Positions 46,701-59,200 of a stretch of 64,000 bases of DNA are shown one piece after another (position 1 is the first letter of the stretch; the number at the start of each line of letters is the position of its first letter). A model generated the notes under the pieces. That model had not been told where the DNA came from. It searched no databases and worked only from the letters and a program-made list of their open reading frames with translations. The translations under genes were made by a program, and so were the position numbers. This DNA is from [Phialemoniopsis] sp. UDSM-2020 (lineage: Eukaryota > Ascomycota > Sordariomycetes > Thyridiales > Thyridiaceae), in the NCBI GenBank assembly GCA_018873225.1, contig JAEILZ010000002.1, positions 1,922,001 through 1,986,000 of the forward strand, written 5' to 3'.

Positions 46701-46952
46701 CAAAAAAAGGACTGGCAGTGGCGGTGAGGACCGAGGTCATGATATGACCCTTTGTTCGGTTCGTGGCGGCTGTCCGGAAACGGTGCTGCCCATTGTCAGC
46801 TTTACAAAAGGATTGTTACTGGCCCGTCCTCCTTTCTTGTCAGCCTGTCCCGTCAGATGTTGACGCTCTCCTTCTTTGATATCGACTGTTCAACCAAGAG
46901 CTTCGAGAACCGCTTCTTTCTTCCGACTGCACTCCTTCGTGCACACATCATC
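43762..46952. other. 3.2 kb intergenic region, sugar transporter / S33 peptidase promoters
   Basis: Both flanking genes are transcribed away from it. I checked all frames; the longest (110 codons at 44536-44868, minus) is composition-driven and matches nothing. It contains a cluster of CreA-type motifs at 44670-44792. No repeats, transposon ends or tRNA seen. Confidence 0.45.
44670..44792. promoter_or_regulatory. CreA-type (SYGGRG) motif cluster, distal to the sugar transporter
   Basis: Reverse-strand matches CCCCGG 44670-44675, CCCCAC 44682-44687, CTCCAG 44695-44700 and CCCCGG 44787-44792. Four in 123 bp against about 0.5 expected. They lie 0.9-1.0 kb above the transporter start codon, which is far for a direct promoter role. 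Confidence 0.25.
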
Positions 46953-48542
46953 ATGGACACGAGTGAATTGAGCCTTTCGAAGATGTATAAGAGACAGTGG
47001 CAGGATGCTCTGGCATCATGGGACGATTTCTGCATAGCCGTGGCAGACTTCGCCTTGGAATTCTGGGATAAAGCTCAAGACTTCCTTGTGAGTTATCGTC
47101 TTCGACATCTTTCAGCAACACTAGACTGAGTTCCTCAGTACGTAGATCAGCGCAGCAGCAGAGAAAAGGCCTACTCAAAACTGGCAATGAGTCCAGCAAA
47201 AATCAAAATTGAACCGGCCTACCTTGTCTCGCTACAAGCTCCGCCAAGCACGACATGGTGCCATATTCACAAGCTCAGGTTCGAGGTGCCTTTGAACCAC
47301 GAGGATTACACCTATGGGGTCATCACAATCGCGGCTGAAAAGCGTTTCAGGAACGAGACTGACCCCTATTTTGTCTACCTGGTGGGAGGCCCTGGATCCG
47401 AGAACGATGCAGAACGCATGGATTCTTTGAGCCAATACCTGTTGGCCAAGGGATACCAGGTACTCTTTCTCGACTACCGGGGCACAGGGCACAGTAGTGG
47501 CTGCGGTACCCTCAGGTCGTTGATGGTCAGTGCTTCAAAGGCGAAGCACCTCGAGTACTTCCGCCAGGATAACATTGTCCGGGATCTTGAGGCTGTTCGC
47601 CTATTCCTGGGCGTTGAGAAATGGTCGCTCTGGGGCCAATCCTTTGGCGGATGGGTTGCATTGACATATCTATCGTTCTACCCAGAGAGCCTCCACCAGG
47701 TCTTTCTCACGGGTGGAATGGCCCCCATTGGAAAGACTCCAGGACAAGTGTACTGTGCCACCTACAAAAAGGTAAGCGAGTGCAACAGAAAGTACTTCCA
47801 GGAGTATCCTGAGGATGAAGCATTGCTCAAGTCTCTGATCAGTAAGATGAGCGGCCGTTATAAGGGCAACGTCCATTTGCCAAACGGGGGCTTGCTCACA
47901 GTTCAACGGCTGATGAGTCTTGGACGCTCCTTGGGATCGAGAAATGGCCCAAAAGAGATCCACGACATGCTTCGTAAGATCTCCATAGAGCTGGACCAGC
48001 CAACGGGCTTGTCACGCGTCACTGGTGAGAAACTCGCGAACTGGATCAAGTATGATAGCCGCCCGCTATATGCAATCATGCACGAGCCCATCTACTGCAG
48101 TGGACCGGGAGTCGAAGCCTTTTGGGCAGCTTATAGGATCGGACGTCAGCTGGAGGAGTACCGCTGGTTGAAGAGCGACTTTGTCGATGAAGCTGCGCAG
48201 GGACGCGGCCTGGAGGCCCCCTTATACTTTTCGGGCGAGATGGTCTACCCATTCCTGTTCGATGTATACCCGGGCCTGCGGTTCCTGGCAGGAGCGGCTG
48301 ATGAACTTGCCAAGAAGTCGGACTGGGAGCCCTTGTACGACGAGGCACAGTTGCGCCGTAACACCGTGCCCGTGTACGCGGCGGTATACGAGCTCGACAT
48401 GTACGTCGACTACGATCTCTCCCGCGAGACTGCGAGTAAGATCGGCAACGTCAAGGTGGTGCATCCGCAGGGTATGTATCACGACGCGATCCGGGAGCAG
48501 ACGAAGAGCGTCATGGATCAGCTGTTTGCTCTGCAGCAATAA
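46953..48542 (+). CDS. S33 alpha/beta-hydrolase (proline iminopeptidase type)
   Basis: Modelled as two exons, 46953-47087 and 47139-48542, 512 residues. The second exon holds the whole enzyme, and Met 62 (47187) is the start usual for this family; the first exon adds an open, in-phase 61-residue helical extension through a GTGAGT/CTCAG intron. An earlier ATG at 46857 is also in frame. Counting from 47187: oxyanion motif GGPG at 67-70, LDYRGTGHSSGCGTL, nucleophile elbow G-Q-S152-F-G-G, Asp in YELDMYVDYD, and His in VVHPQGMYHD (426 or 432). These enzymes cleave N-terminal proline from peptides; fungal relatives often have unknown substrates. No signal peptide, so intracellular. It stands alone with long spacers on both sides. 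Confidence 0.82.
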
Positions 48543-49766
48543 GATAAGCGTGTGTGCCTTCTTTTGGGATAGACTGGGTTTGCATTTTAGTGGCGTTTGG
48601 TAATAGAGGCGTTTTTGCGGTTTAGAACATTTGCACATTGAGATGGTGAAATTGTGACTCAATGCGTGTGAGCAACAGGATACCATCACGGTCATATTTG
48701 ACTGTGACAAGACAGTGGCTCATAATATTTTCGAGCCTTCTTCTTGGAAGGGTTGGAAGGAGGAAACAATGCTCCGTTTCAAACATCTGGTAGCAGCAAC
48801 CCTTGACCAGGCACCGACGGGATCACCGGGTACCTGGAGCTAAGGTGGACGATGTGACGCTTTGACAAGCTGCCGGACGTTCGAGTCCGGCCAGCTGGGT
48901 AGGTGTTCTAAGCGGGTTGGTGTATGAAGGGCATCGTGGGGGGTGTCGATCTTTGCGTGATACAGCCGCCAAGGGTGGTTTAGAACAGGTTTTAAGAGGC
49001 ACTTGAATGCTCTAAGGGGCTTAGTGTCGATCTCGTGGCCCGTATTTCCTTGGACCCTGGATTATCAGCTGGCATTCGCCCTGCTGCTCGTGGAAAGCAT
49101 AGGGCGGTTGTTGGGATGACAAAGCTTGCTCAGCTGGCTGTTTTGGTACCGGTCTCGCTGTAAGTTGGGTTGAACAATGATACAAGTAAAGTTCGTTGAC
49201 TTTGTCTGTAATTAAGTGGTAAAGGATTAAGTGGGCGAATGGTGACAGTAGGTAGTTTCCCGAAACGCGTCAAATAAAAGCCAAGCCGCCCCCTCTCCCC
49301 GCAGAGCTGACGCCACGTCACTCCTTCTGGAAAGCCATTCGAGATCCGGTAACTAACAAGTCCTTGTACGAGCACCCTTGTTGTGGCTTTTCGTATGGCC
49401 AAGATTGCAGGATTGTTGCAATATAACCTGTTTCGGACCTTTTCATCCGCAGAATTATGCCTACATGACGTAGATCCGCTTGCGTTGATAGCTTCTCCAC
49501 TGAAGCTGTCGGGTGGATCTCTCTCTCAGACATGGGAAAGGCAAAAACCATAACATCTCGTGTAGCTGGTGGAACCTCATTTACATCATGTACAACAATG
49601 ACTTCAAATTAAAGTCATAGATACCGTGACCCCTGGATAGTGTGATACATATATATCTCCAGCGCCGACCTGACCAAGGACCGGCAACCAACAACATCAC
49701 GCTCGACTGACCAGGTACCCATCCGGATTCCACATAGGAGGATTTGCAGAATACGAAAAACAAAAA
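48543..49766. other. intergenic region between S33 peptidase and SDR genes
   Basis: 1224 bp: 3' flank of the peptidase gene and promoter of the SDR gene. Only unsupported short frames. A strong hairpin lies at 48868-48896. Confidence 0.45.
48868..48896. repeat. imperfect inverted repeat (hairpin)
   Basis: Left arm 48868-48878 and right arm 48885-48896 pair over 11 bp (4 + 7) with a single bulged C at 48892 and a six-base loop (48879-48884). It lies 326 bp past the peptidase stop. The loop resembles a tRNA T-loop but no cloverleaf forms around it. Confidence 0.5.
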
Positions 49767-50856
49767 ATGTCGATAAGCTCAAGGTTCGTCGCTACGCGAT
49801 TATGCAGGATACGACAGCCCTTTTCTCTGCACCACCTGCAAGGGGCCACAACAAGACCAGTCATTAACGCCAATTACATACGACCTTTTTACAGTCTGCC
49901 CCCAAATCAGCTGGCCAAACCAACCAACCCGGAGCCCAGGGAGAACCCAGCCCACGAACTCAAGCTTCCCAAGGACGAGAATGTCGGCGCCAAACGCTTT
50001 GCCGACTTTGAGGTGGCCGGCGGCGTTTTCATCGTGACCGGGGGTGCTCGCGGATTGGGATTGGCGTTGGCAGAAGCTCTCGTCGAAGCCGGAGGAAAAG
50101 GTCAGTACTACAATCCCGAAGGACCTCGAGATCTAGCGAGACTGACAAGACTCAACAGTGTATTGCCTCGATCGTGCCCCGGAACCAGAAGAGGAATGGC
50201 ACGAGGCCGAGAGCCGAGTCGTCAAGGAGTGGGGCGGCTCCCTCCACTACCACCAGATGGACGTGCAAGACACTAAACATCTGGATGGCCTGATCAAGCA
50301 CATCGCTGAGGAGAACGAGCGACTCGATGGCGTCGTCGCCGCTGCCGGGGTTCAGCAGATCACACCGGCTCTCGAGTACAAGGTTGAAGACGTCGAGCGG
50401 ATGCTCGCCATCAACTATACGGGCGTGCTCATGACCGCCCAATCGGCCGCCCGACAGATGTTTCGCTACAAGTGCCGCGGCAGCATATGCATGATCGCCA
50501 GCATGTCCGGGCTCGTGGCCAACAAGGGTCTCATCTCGCCCGTCTATAATTCGTCCAAAGCCGCTGTCATCCAGCTGGCGCGCAACCTAGCCATGGAATG
50601 GAGCCCGATCAGGAAGGACGGCACTGGCGGCATCAGGGTCAACTGCCTGAGCCCAGGCCACATCATGACGCCCATGGTGCTCAAGAACTTTGAGGAGGTG
50701 CCGGGACTGAAGGAGAAGTGGGAGGCGGAGAACATGATGGGCCGGCTGGCCGAGACGAGCGAGTTCAAGGGCGCAGCTCTGTTCTTGTTGAGCAGGGCGA
50801 GCAGCTTCATGACCGGCAATAACTTGGTTATTGATGGAGGTCATACAGGATGGTAG
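49767..50856 (+). CDS. Short-chain dehydrogenase/reductase, arabinitol/sorbose reductase type, likely mitochondrial
   Basis: Two exons, 49767-50100 and 50159-50856, 343 residues; the intron starts GTCAGT and ends CAACAG, and the join reads AGGK-VYCLDR. The Rossmann motif TGGARGLG is at 91-98, the acidic residue of LDR after beta-2 is the probable cofactor selector for NAD(H), AAAG is present, Asn197, and the catalytic Ser228, Tyr241 and Lys245 (SPVYNSSK) are in place. The end NNLVIDGGHTGW is the usual C terminus of the polyol/sorbose reductase group. The first ~80 residues precede the fold; the first 35 are basic with Ser, Arg and His and no acidic residue, which looks like a mitochondrial presequence. 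Substrate is inferred only at the level of polyol or ketose. Confidence 0.87.
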
Positions 50857-51283
50857 GCGAAGCTTTTGGCGGATATGGAAGCGAGACTATGCGCTCCTTC
50901 GTGATGATACCCTTGCTCGAATATTATGAGACAGTGTTATGTCAAGCGAAGATAGTTCTTTTCATTTAGTGGTACTGTAAGTCGGACCTCTCCCATACAT
51001 TGTCGTGATCTGTGTGTAAGCTGTGTATTTAGCACAATCAAATCGATGCTCCATGCAAGTTTCCCCCACTGTTGCGTGGTGGTCGGCGCTTAACCATTGG
51101 GTGACAGAGCAAGTCACAATGTAACAGGGGACGTCGGACCAACAGCACAAAGTGCGGATCTGTCTGGCGGCGGCTCAATTATTAAACACAACTTTGATCA
51201 CCATCAAAAATGGTTTGTGATGATATAATAAGATCTTGCAGGTAAGTATTGACTATTGCTAAGGGCAGCCCTGTACGATCACT
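50857..51283. promoter_or_regulatory. intergenic region upstream of the NACHT gene
   Basis: 427 bp, 3' flank of the SDR gene and 5' flank of the NACHT gene. Nothing further seen. Confidence 0.4.
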
Positions 51284-54200
51284 ATGAACCCCTTGCAATC
51301 AAGTCAACAGCATTGTGGGTCGACAGAGCAATCTCCAGTCACAACAGCGAAGGGTTTCTCTCTCAGAACGATCATCGCACGCCGCGGTGCCAAGCCTCCG
51401 GATCGAAAAGAAGGCAGCTCGTCAAAAGGTCCTCTCGGCCTTACAGCATTGTACGAGCCCCAGCGCCCAGTAGCAGACATCATCTTCGTCCATGGCCTCA
51501 ACGGCGGATCACGCAGTACCTGGAGCAAGGGAGGGGACCTTGCTTTCTTCTGGCCTCGTGAATGGTTGCCCGAGGATCCAGCTTTTGAGCATGTGCGGGT
51601 TCACACGTATGGCTACTCATCTGGAATCAACCAAGAGTCTGTCTCCAACATTCATGACTTCGCGCGTGGGCTCCTAGCGGCTATTCAGGATTCTCCTGTG
51701 ATCAACCGAGAAAATGCTGTAAGTGCTTCAACCATCCCCGTGATGGTTCACTTGGTAACAATGCTATACTAATGTGAAGACAGCCGCGTCTGATCTTGGT
51801 CGGCCACAGCATGGGAGGTCTTGTGATCAAACAGGCTTATATCCTCGGGAGCCAGATCCCCGAGTTCCAGGCTCTCGTTGCTCGGATTCATGCCATGTTC
51901 TTTCTAGCCACGCCTCATCAGGGTGCCAATATCGCGCAAACACTTCATCGACTTTTGGCAATTGTACCCGGGGTTGGGACGTTGTCTTTTGTGCAAGACT
52001 TGTTTCCTTCTTCGCCAGCTCTCCAGAAGATCAATGACGAGTTCCCGCGTGTGAGTGGAGGCTTACAACTGTTCTCATTCTATGAGACGAAGCCGATGAA
52101 CTACGGAATCAAAAAGGGTCTGATTGTCGAGAAACATGCGGCTATTATAAACGTGCCAAACGAGAGGAAAACGCCCCTCGACGCCGACCATCGTAGCATT
52201 GCACGATACTCATCACCCAGCGATCCTTCATATATCTCCGTGAGGAATGCATTGATGATGGTCCTAGAGCGTCAAAGCCTTGCAGACGAATTGTCGAGAC
52301 AAGAGCTTGAAAGAGACATGCAGTTGAAGTTGGATCGATTCGTAGGTATCACCGAGGCTCCTGAGGATGATGTTATGGCCCATGACTCGGCTCGTGTGGC
52401 TGGCTCTTGCGAGTGGTTGCAAAGAAAAGAGTCATACATCTCGTGGCGCCAAGGCCTTGATACACGCTTTCTTTGGTTACACGGCCGACCAGGTGCAGGG
52501 AAGTCGGTGCTAGCTGGCCACGTCGTCAACCAGCTTCGAGGCGAAGGAGTAGACTGCTGCTTCTTCTTCTTTTCACACAAAGAAACCGTCAAGTCGTCTG
52601 TAAACACATTCCTACGATCCATGGTGTGGCAGATGTCGAGGCTACATCAAGATCTTCTTAAGAAGATGGCAGAGTTATCTTCCGATTGGAATGATGCCCC
52701 CATAGATCAAGTCGACCACGAACTGGTCTGGCGTCGCATTTATGCTTCGGGCATCTTGAGTGTGAAGCTCAATCGGCCACAGTACTGGGTCATTGATGCC
52801 CTGGACGAATGCAAAGCAAGCTCGGATCTGTTAGGCTTTTTGGCCCGCGCTCAGCAGTATTGGCCATTATCGATCTTGGTGTTGTCAAGAGACGTGTACG
52901 ACTTACACACGCCAATCAGCTCAAACCCACTCCTCAGTATTCGCAAGGAGACGATGACTGATGAGGACAGCAACCAGGACATCATGCTGTTCCTTCGTGC
53001 AAACATCGATCAGCTGCCTTGGTCTCGGCTATCGGCAATGTGGACTACGCCCGATGACCTCACGGATCATATAGTACGCAATGCCAGAGGTTGTTTCCTT
53101 TGGGCTCATCTGGTTTTGAAGGACTTGCGTCAAGTCCATACACAGGATGAGATTCGCAAAGTTCTTGAGAGCAGCCCTACCGACATGGATGCGTTCTATG
53201 CCAATACTCTCCATAACATGTCCAGTGCGAAGTTTGGTAAACCGTTGGCAAAGTCTTTGCTTATGTGTACCACGTACGCTTGCGGACCCCTGACTACGGC
53301 CGAAATCAAGGCCTGCGTCGAAGCGGATATCGGAGATACAATAGACGATGTCGAACGAGTTGTCACTGGTAACTGTGGTAATCTCGTATATCTCAAAGAC
53401 GACATAGTACATCTCATTCACCTAACCGCCAAAGAGTTCCTTACAAAGAAGGAATTGAGTTCCGAGTTTGCTGTGGACAGTGCCGAGGCCCATCGTCGAC
53501 TTGCATCGTTATGTCTGAGGTGTCTGATACCTAGTCAGCGACGGCAGGTACAGCAAACACTAACAACACAAACACATCACTCTAACCTCTCTGTAACAAA
53601 CTCAGAGGGACTGAGGGACTATGCTTCAGCACACGTCTTCCAACATATCCAGCTCGCCCAGCCGACTAATGATCGGCTCTTTGCTTTGATAGTCGAATTT
53701 CTCCGAACTCCCAGTGTCCTCCAATGGATCGAAGCTATTTCCACTACAAGAAGTCTGCATCTTCTCCCACAAGCCAGCAGGACGCTAAGAAGTTTGCTGG
53801 CACGCCAGACACAAGGCATCCACCCTACGTCGGATCTCATATCCCAAAACATGCATCCGGGTATCTCTGTCGTAGCTGACTGGGCTGCGGACTTGGCGTT
53901 CCTGAGCACAAAGTTCTCACAACGATTACTAGCTCAACCTCATTGCATACACCACCTCATAGCGCCATTCTGTCCCCGGCTCTCCATCATTCGCCGACAG
54001 TTCCCAGCATACAGAGGCCTCAGCGTTTATTACCCCTCAGATAAGACATGGAACGAATGTATCACAACCATTAACTATGAGACCAACCTCAGGCCAACGG
54101 TGGTTGCAAGTGGAGCAGGCTATTTTGCAGTGGGCATGATGAAGGGCCTGGTAGTCATCTATGGAGGAGAGATCTGCCAAGAGCTCCATGTCATCAACCA

Positions 54201-56211
54201 TGGTGAGCCGGTTTGGCGACTAGCCTTTAGTGAGGCAACTCTGGCATGTGGCAACAGCAAGATCCTCGCCTCGGCTGGCAGCAAGTCTGTTCGCGTCTGG
54301 GATCTGAGTTCCGGCTCAGAGCTTTACAAAGTTGCCATCAACTCATTCTGCATTGCGCTGGCTTTCACCGATGGGAATACTATACTTCGAGCTGTGACTA
54401 AGCGCAATCGACTGCTTGAATGGGTCGCAGAAAGCGGAGAACTTCTCGAGGACTCGGAAGATTGGACCCAAGACTGTCAAGACGAAGACAATGCCGACGT
54501 CAACTTCCGGGCTCCACAGATGGCGGAGATCGGATCGAGTGTCAACCTGATATGCATCCTATACCGAGGTCTTGATTTGATCTTGTGGGACTACGTCGAC
54601 AGGAGAGTGCACGATGTTTATGAGAAAGAGACCGGTTCAAAAAGATATCCATCCATCAAAATGGCCGGAGGGACCACATCGGTACTAGCTGCCGTCTTTG
54701 GTTCGTCTTCGGGGACAGATCTACTTGCAGTAGCTTATTCAGATGGGGATCTGGCAGTGTACAACACCGGTGATGGTAGACTTCTCCAGCTGATCGAGCA
54801 CGCGAATGTGAGCCGCCTTGCGGCATCACAAGACGGACGAACATTGGCTGCAGCGGATGGTAATGGCAACATAAAAGTCTTTGACTTCCAGACTCTGCGT
54901 TTCTTATTTTGCCTTGCATCACCCGGCAACAGACAGCCCATCAAGTCCTTAACCTTCACAAACGACGGCCAGAGGCTGGTAGAAATGAGAGCCACTCAAT
55001 GCAGAGTATGGGAGCCAACGGGCCTCTTGCGGCACAGTGTGGCCGAGGATGTTAGCAATGCCACCATGAATTGTCCAGAGCCGGAGGCCACAGACTACGC
55101 AGGCAAGGACACAGCCGAGATCACAGCAATGTTCAGTGTCATCGACACTCCATGGGTGTTCTGCGGGAAGGATGATGGGTCAGTGCACATCTACAATATC
55201 TCTGGAGACGAGCCCAAATCAGAGCCGTTGTTCGTCCAAACAAGAACATGCGCCATACATTTGCTTCATTTCGATAGCAGTGCGGGCATCCTCAGCTGTG
55301 CGGACCGCGGCGGACGGGTGACTGCAAGACGACTTACACTAATCGGCATCGGTTCTAGAGCACTCTGGCCAGCCAGCGAGCCTCTACTCAATCAGGTGCT
55401 GACCACAACATGTATGGTGAGGCAGATATTGTGTTCCCGAGAAGGAAACAGGCTTTTCGTCTCGTCGCAAGAGTCTGATACTCTGTGGTCTCTCCCGGGG
55501 CCTCAAGATGGCAACTGGCTGGTGCAATGGCCGGGTCGAACCTCGCAAAGCTGGCTTTCCCATCCAAGGGTTGACTGCTTGATTTTGGTGACCACTCACG
55601 AAGTGAGTCTATACAGCTGGAACAAGCTAGAATGTCTGGGATCTATCCGACTTGATACTGGGAATCCATTGCTGGTCATCGAGCAGACCATCCCACTACC
55701 TAATGCGCAGAAGTCACGGTATTTCGCCACCGTTGCAAGAACGTCCTGCACTGATGGTGACTCATCAGAGACCATACAAGTTTGGGATATGGCTGGTATA
55801 AATTCGGAAGCAGAATCTATTACACCTGTTCAAAGCATCACAACGACGACGAAATCTTCAAATACGGTCGTTGGGGCCTTTGGGAGACGATTTGTCCTAT
55901 GCAACTCGGACTACTGGATCTGCTCGACCGACTTGCATCCTTCGGCAGGTGGTGCCGTACCCTCCGTCCAGCACTTTTTTATACCCAGTGACTGGCTAGG
56001 GGTAGCACAGAGGCCAGTGATGTGCATAGGCGGAACGGATGGTGACGTACTAGTTTTTAAGCAAGGTGAACTTGCAGTTATCAAGCATGGACTGGAAATC
56101 ACTGAGAGCGGCGAAAGGTTCAACCCCAAAAGGTCTAGTACAATTCTCAACAAGACTTTACTTAGACAACGACCGGAGGTCAATATCGGAGACGTTTCAT
56201 CCTCAGGTTGA
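51284..56211 (+). CDS. NLR-like protein: alpha/beta hydrolase (SesB-type) - NACHT - WD40-like repeats
   Basis: Two exons, 51284-51718 and 51784-56211, phase 0, 1620 residues. Residues 60-300 form an alpha/beta hydrolase of the kind called SesB in fungal NLRs: VHGLNGGSRSTW with His70, nucleophile elbow G-H-S154-M-G-G, and FFLATPHQGANIA. The NACHT NTPase follows: Walker A GRPGAGKS at 379-386, Walker B YWVIDALDEC at 479-488, and the helical region to about 760 (GCFLWAHLVLKDLRQV, HLTAKEFL). The C-terminal ~800 residues read as degenerate WD40 blades (ILASAGSKSVRVWDLSSGSE, LAVAYSDGDLAVYNTGDGRL, GRTLAAADGNGNIKVFDF). Fungal NLRs of this build act in non-self recognition and cell death; here that is inference. 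The repeats are divergent rather than near-identical, so this is not a fast-evolving WD array. It is convergent with the MYND gene (79 bp between stops). Confidence 0.9.
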
Positions 56212-56290
56212 GGTCTGATGACTTAAAGTATCTCTACACCTAGTTTAATAGAGCCGAGTTTGGCATCACCGAAGCTCATGGGTCACACCC

Positions 56291-59200
56291 TCACGCCGCT
56301 GGCTCACACCCCATCCGATGCCTCTTCCAGTCCTTCTTCTGGCACTCAGCAGAGCAGTACCGGGCCTTGAGGCACCGCTGGCACTTTTTCAGATTCCCTC
56401 CCCCTTTGCTCTCCTTCGCACGGCACGTCCAGCACGTCTCCGCCATGTACGGCAGCTCGACACTGCCGCCACCAGCAGCCGCAGCGCCGCCACCGGTCCC
56501 CATGATCGCCGCGGCCGCCGACTTCTTGTCCATGACCTCCTCCAGATCCTCCACCGCAAACACAGGACTAATAGCCACCCTCGTCGCGAAAGCGCTGGCG
56601 CTGCTCCACTCGGGAATGGCGAGGAAGTCGTCCGGAAACTTGCCGTTGCCGCACGAGCACAGCACGGGCCCGCCCTGCTCGAGGCTGAGCGGTACGCTCG
56701 CCCCTGGGGCCTTGTACTCGCAATCAGACTTGTGCTCCCACGTGCGACACCGCTCCGCCAGCGCGGGCAGGACCTTTTTCCAGAGCGCGAGCTCCGCGTC
56801 GTCGACCGTCAGGGTGCAGATCTCGAGCAGGCGCAGGTAGGCGAGGAAGCCCGACATGGACTGGTCCTGGAGCATGTCGAGCGTAAAAGGCAGGACGGCG
56901 GCGTCGGCGGCGACCGAGGCGTTGGCGGCGTCGATGCGCAGGGCCGAGACGAGGATGAGGGCGTGGAAGCCGCCGCGGTCCGGGTGGTCGATGGCGAAGA
57001 GGCCCGTCTGCCCGCCCTGCAGGCCCGAGGCGAGCATGAAGAGCGAGAAGAGCGACTCCTTGAAGTTGAGCCTGGCGTTGTTGGCGGCGAGGCCGGTCGC
57101 GGCCTTTTGCGCGTCTTCGCGGAGGTTCTTCTCGCGGGTGCTGAACATGAAGGACGCGAGGGTCGTGAGCCAGCCGAGCGGGGCCTTCTGGGAGAGCTCG
57201 AGGATCGGCAAGTTGTCGAGGTTGATATGGGGAACGTCGTGTGTGACCGGCAAGCCCTTTGGCCCGAGAGTCGTCGGGAAGATATAATCTGCTAGAACAT
57301 CGGCAGCGATTGGCTCTGCAAACGGAGCTACGACTTCGACGTAGGATGACTTGCGAGCAATGCGCGTCTTCGCGCCATCTTGAGCGACGGGAGTCGTAAA
57401 GTGTAGCGGACAAACCAGGTCTTCTTCCCCGAAGACGACATCAATGATGAAAGGAGAGGTCTGTCTTAAAGAGATGGGCACCTTGTCTTCTAAAAGGGCC
57501 TTTCCCTTCTTTGTGTCTATATCAACACGACCAGTGATAGTTGCCATTGTTCCTGACTTGCTAACATCTGACACGACCAAAGAGGTCGGATTGGGACTCT
57601 TGGTTTCGGAACCATCATCAACGTCAGGCATTGCGGCACTGATGAATGGGTAGCGCGTCTGACCCGGGAGATACTTTGTGAAGTATACACTAGAGTCATC
57701 TCCTAGAGTCGTTTGGAAGACTTTCAACTCTTGGCCGAACTTCTTGGCATACACCATGATGTTCTGAGCTGTATGAAGCAACATGAGCGAGAGCCGAGCT
57801 TTGGGTCCACCAGTCTGGGCCGCGGAAGCGGGTATGTAGAATGATGCAATCACGGAAGCGTCGCCAGACCACTTTCTAGTGTCCTCTTCAACTTCGATTG
57901 CGAAGGAGTCGTCTTCCGGCGAGCCAATGCGCTGTACCTTGCCGAAGCTGAGATGGACGTCCGTGTAAAGATTTTGCCACTCCGGCTGGTCACCGGTTGC
58001 GGATTCCAGTGATATCTGCAGCGTAGGCGAGACCATGCCCTGACCCTGAAGGCCAAAGAGCTTATTGAGTGCGTTTCTGGGTACGACAAGGGTGACAGCT
58101 ATGAGCTCAGGGATGTCTTTCCACGCATTGAAGCCGCCGAGTGCCGCCTTACTCTTGTCGATATCCTCTTGAAGCCAGGGCTCTGAATATAGACCCCACA
58201 TATGAAGATGTGCGGCGAAGTCTTGAGCGTGCTGAGGACTCATCATTATAGTCGATTCCGAGTAGATCAGCTGGACGACGGTCTCGCAGAACTCTGTCCA
58301 GTCTGTATTGACATGGCGCCTCATGCAGCCCAGCAGTGCTGCCAAGCTCCCGCGATGGAAATGGGGATATGCCATAGTGCGAAGCTTCTGCGCCAGTTGC
58401 GCCTGGGAGATACCCATCATCCTGCTCGGGTCTTCGAAACTGAAGACCTCCTTGTATATGCCCAAGACCACGCTGGCGAGATCTGATGGGCTGATGGTCA
58501 GCCTCGCCTGGGAGTGCTGCAGGCCCAGTACCTGGTTGACCAGTTTCCGGCAGATACGGTGATGAACCTGTGTGTCCTCCCCTTCGCTGACTTTGCTCTG
58601 AATGATGGAAGAGAAAAACTCATCAACACTCGACACTGCAGTAGCGTTGGTCCAGTATTCCATGGGTACCAGGCCTAAAAGCATAGAGACAGTCCTTCCG
58701 TCTCCGCAGAGCAACTCATCGATGGTTCTGCGGTCCCCAGATTCTCCCTTCAGAAGGAACTCAGTCGAAAGGGTAGCCCAAGGCAACTCTTTGAGCAGAG
58801 GAGAGGCTGCAACCAGAATGTTGAGTGTGCCGAGGTGATCAGCTAGATTTGATGTGTCGATAGCATCAAAAGTCAAGGGTGCGGAAGTCTTGGCCTGCTT
58901 GCCGTATATCGATCCATGGAGCTCCAGCTTCTTCGCATCAAGCTGTCGTCTAGGCCAGCCGCTCCCACCCTCGTCAGGAAATGCCGTTCGATGGGCCAGT
59001 GTGTTGCAGAATGCTAGTGCATCTGAAGTGACAAAGCGAATGGTGACATCCTCTTTTGAGATACGCTCTCGGAAAGTCCTGATCCACTCGTTGAACTGGA
59101 CCTTTGCCGCTTGAACAGTCTTGAACTGCTCGGTTGTTTTCAGGCTGTCCGGTCGCAGAGGTGAGCGCTCTGCAAGCGTTGCGAAGGCCGTCGCTAGCTG

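Noticed and set aside
53548..53605. Intron-like stretch (GTACAG ... CTAAC ... CTCAG) inside the NACHT gene
   Set aside because: 58 nt long; removing it shifts the frame into a stop, while the unspliced frame is open and keeps GLRDYASAH.
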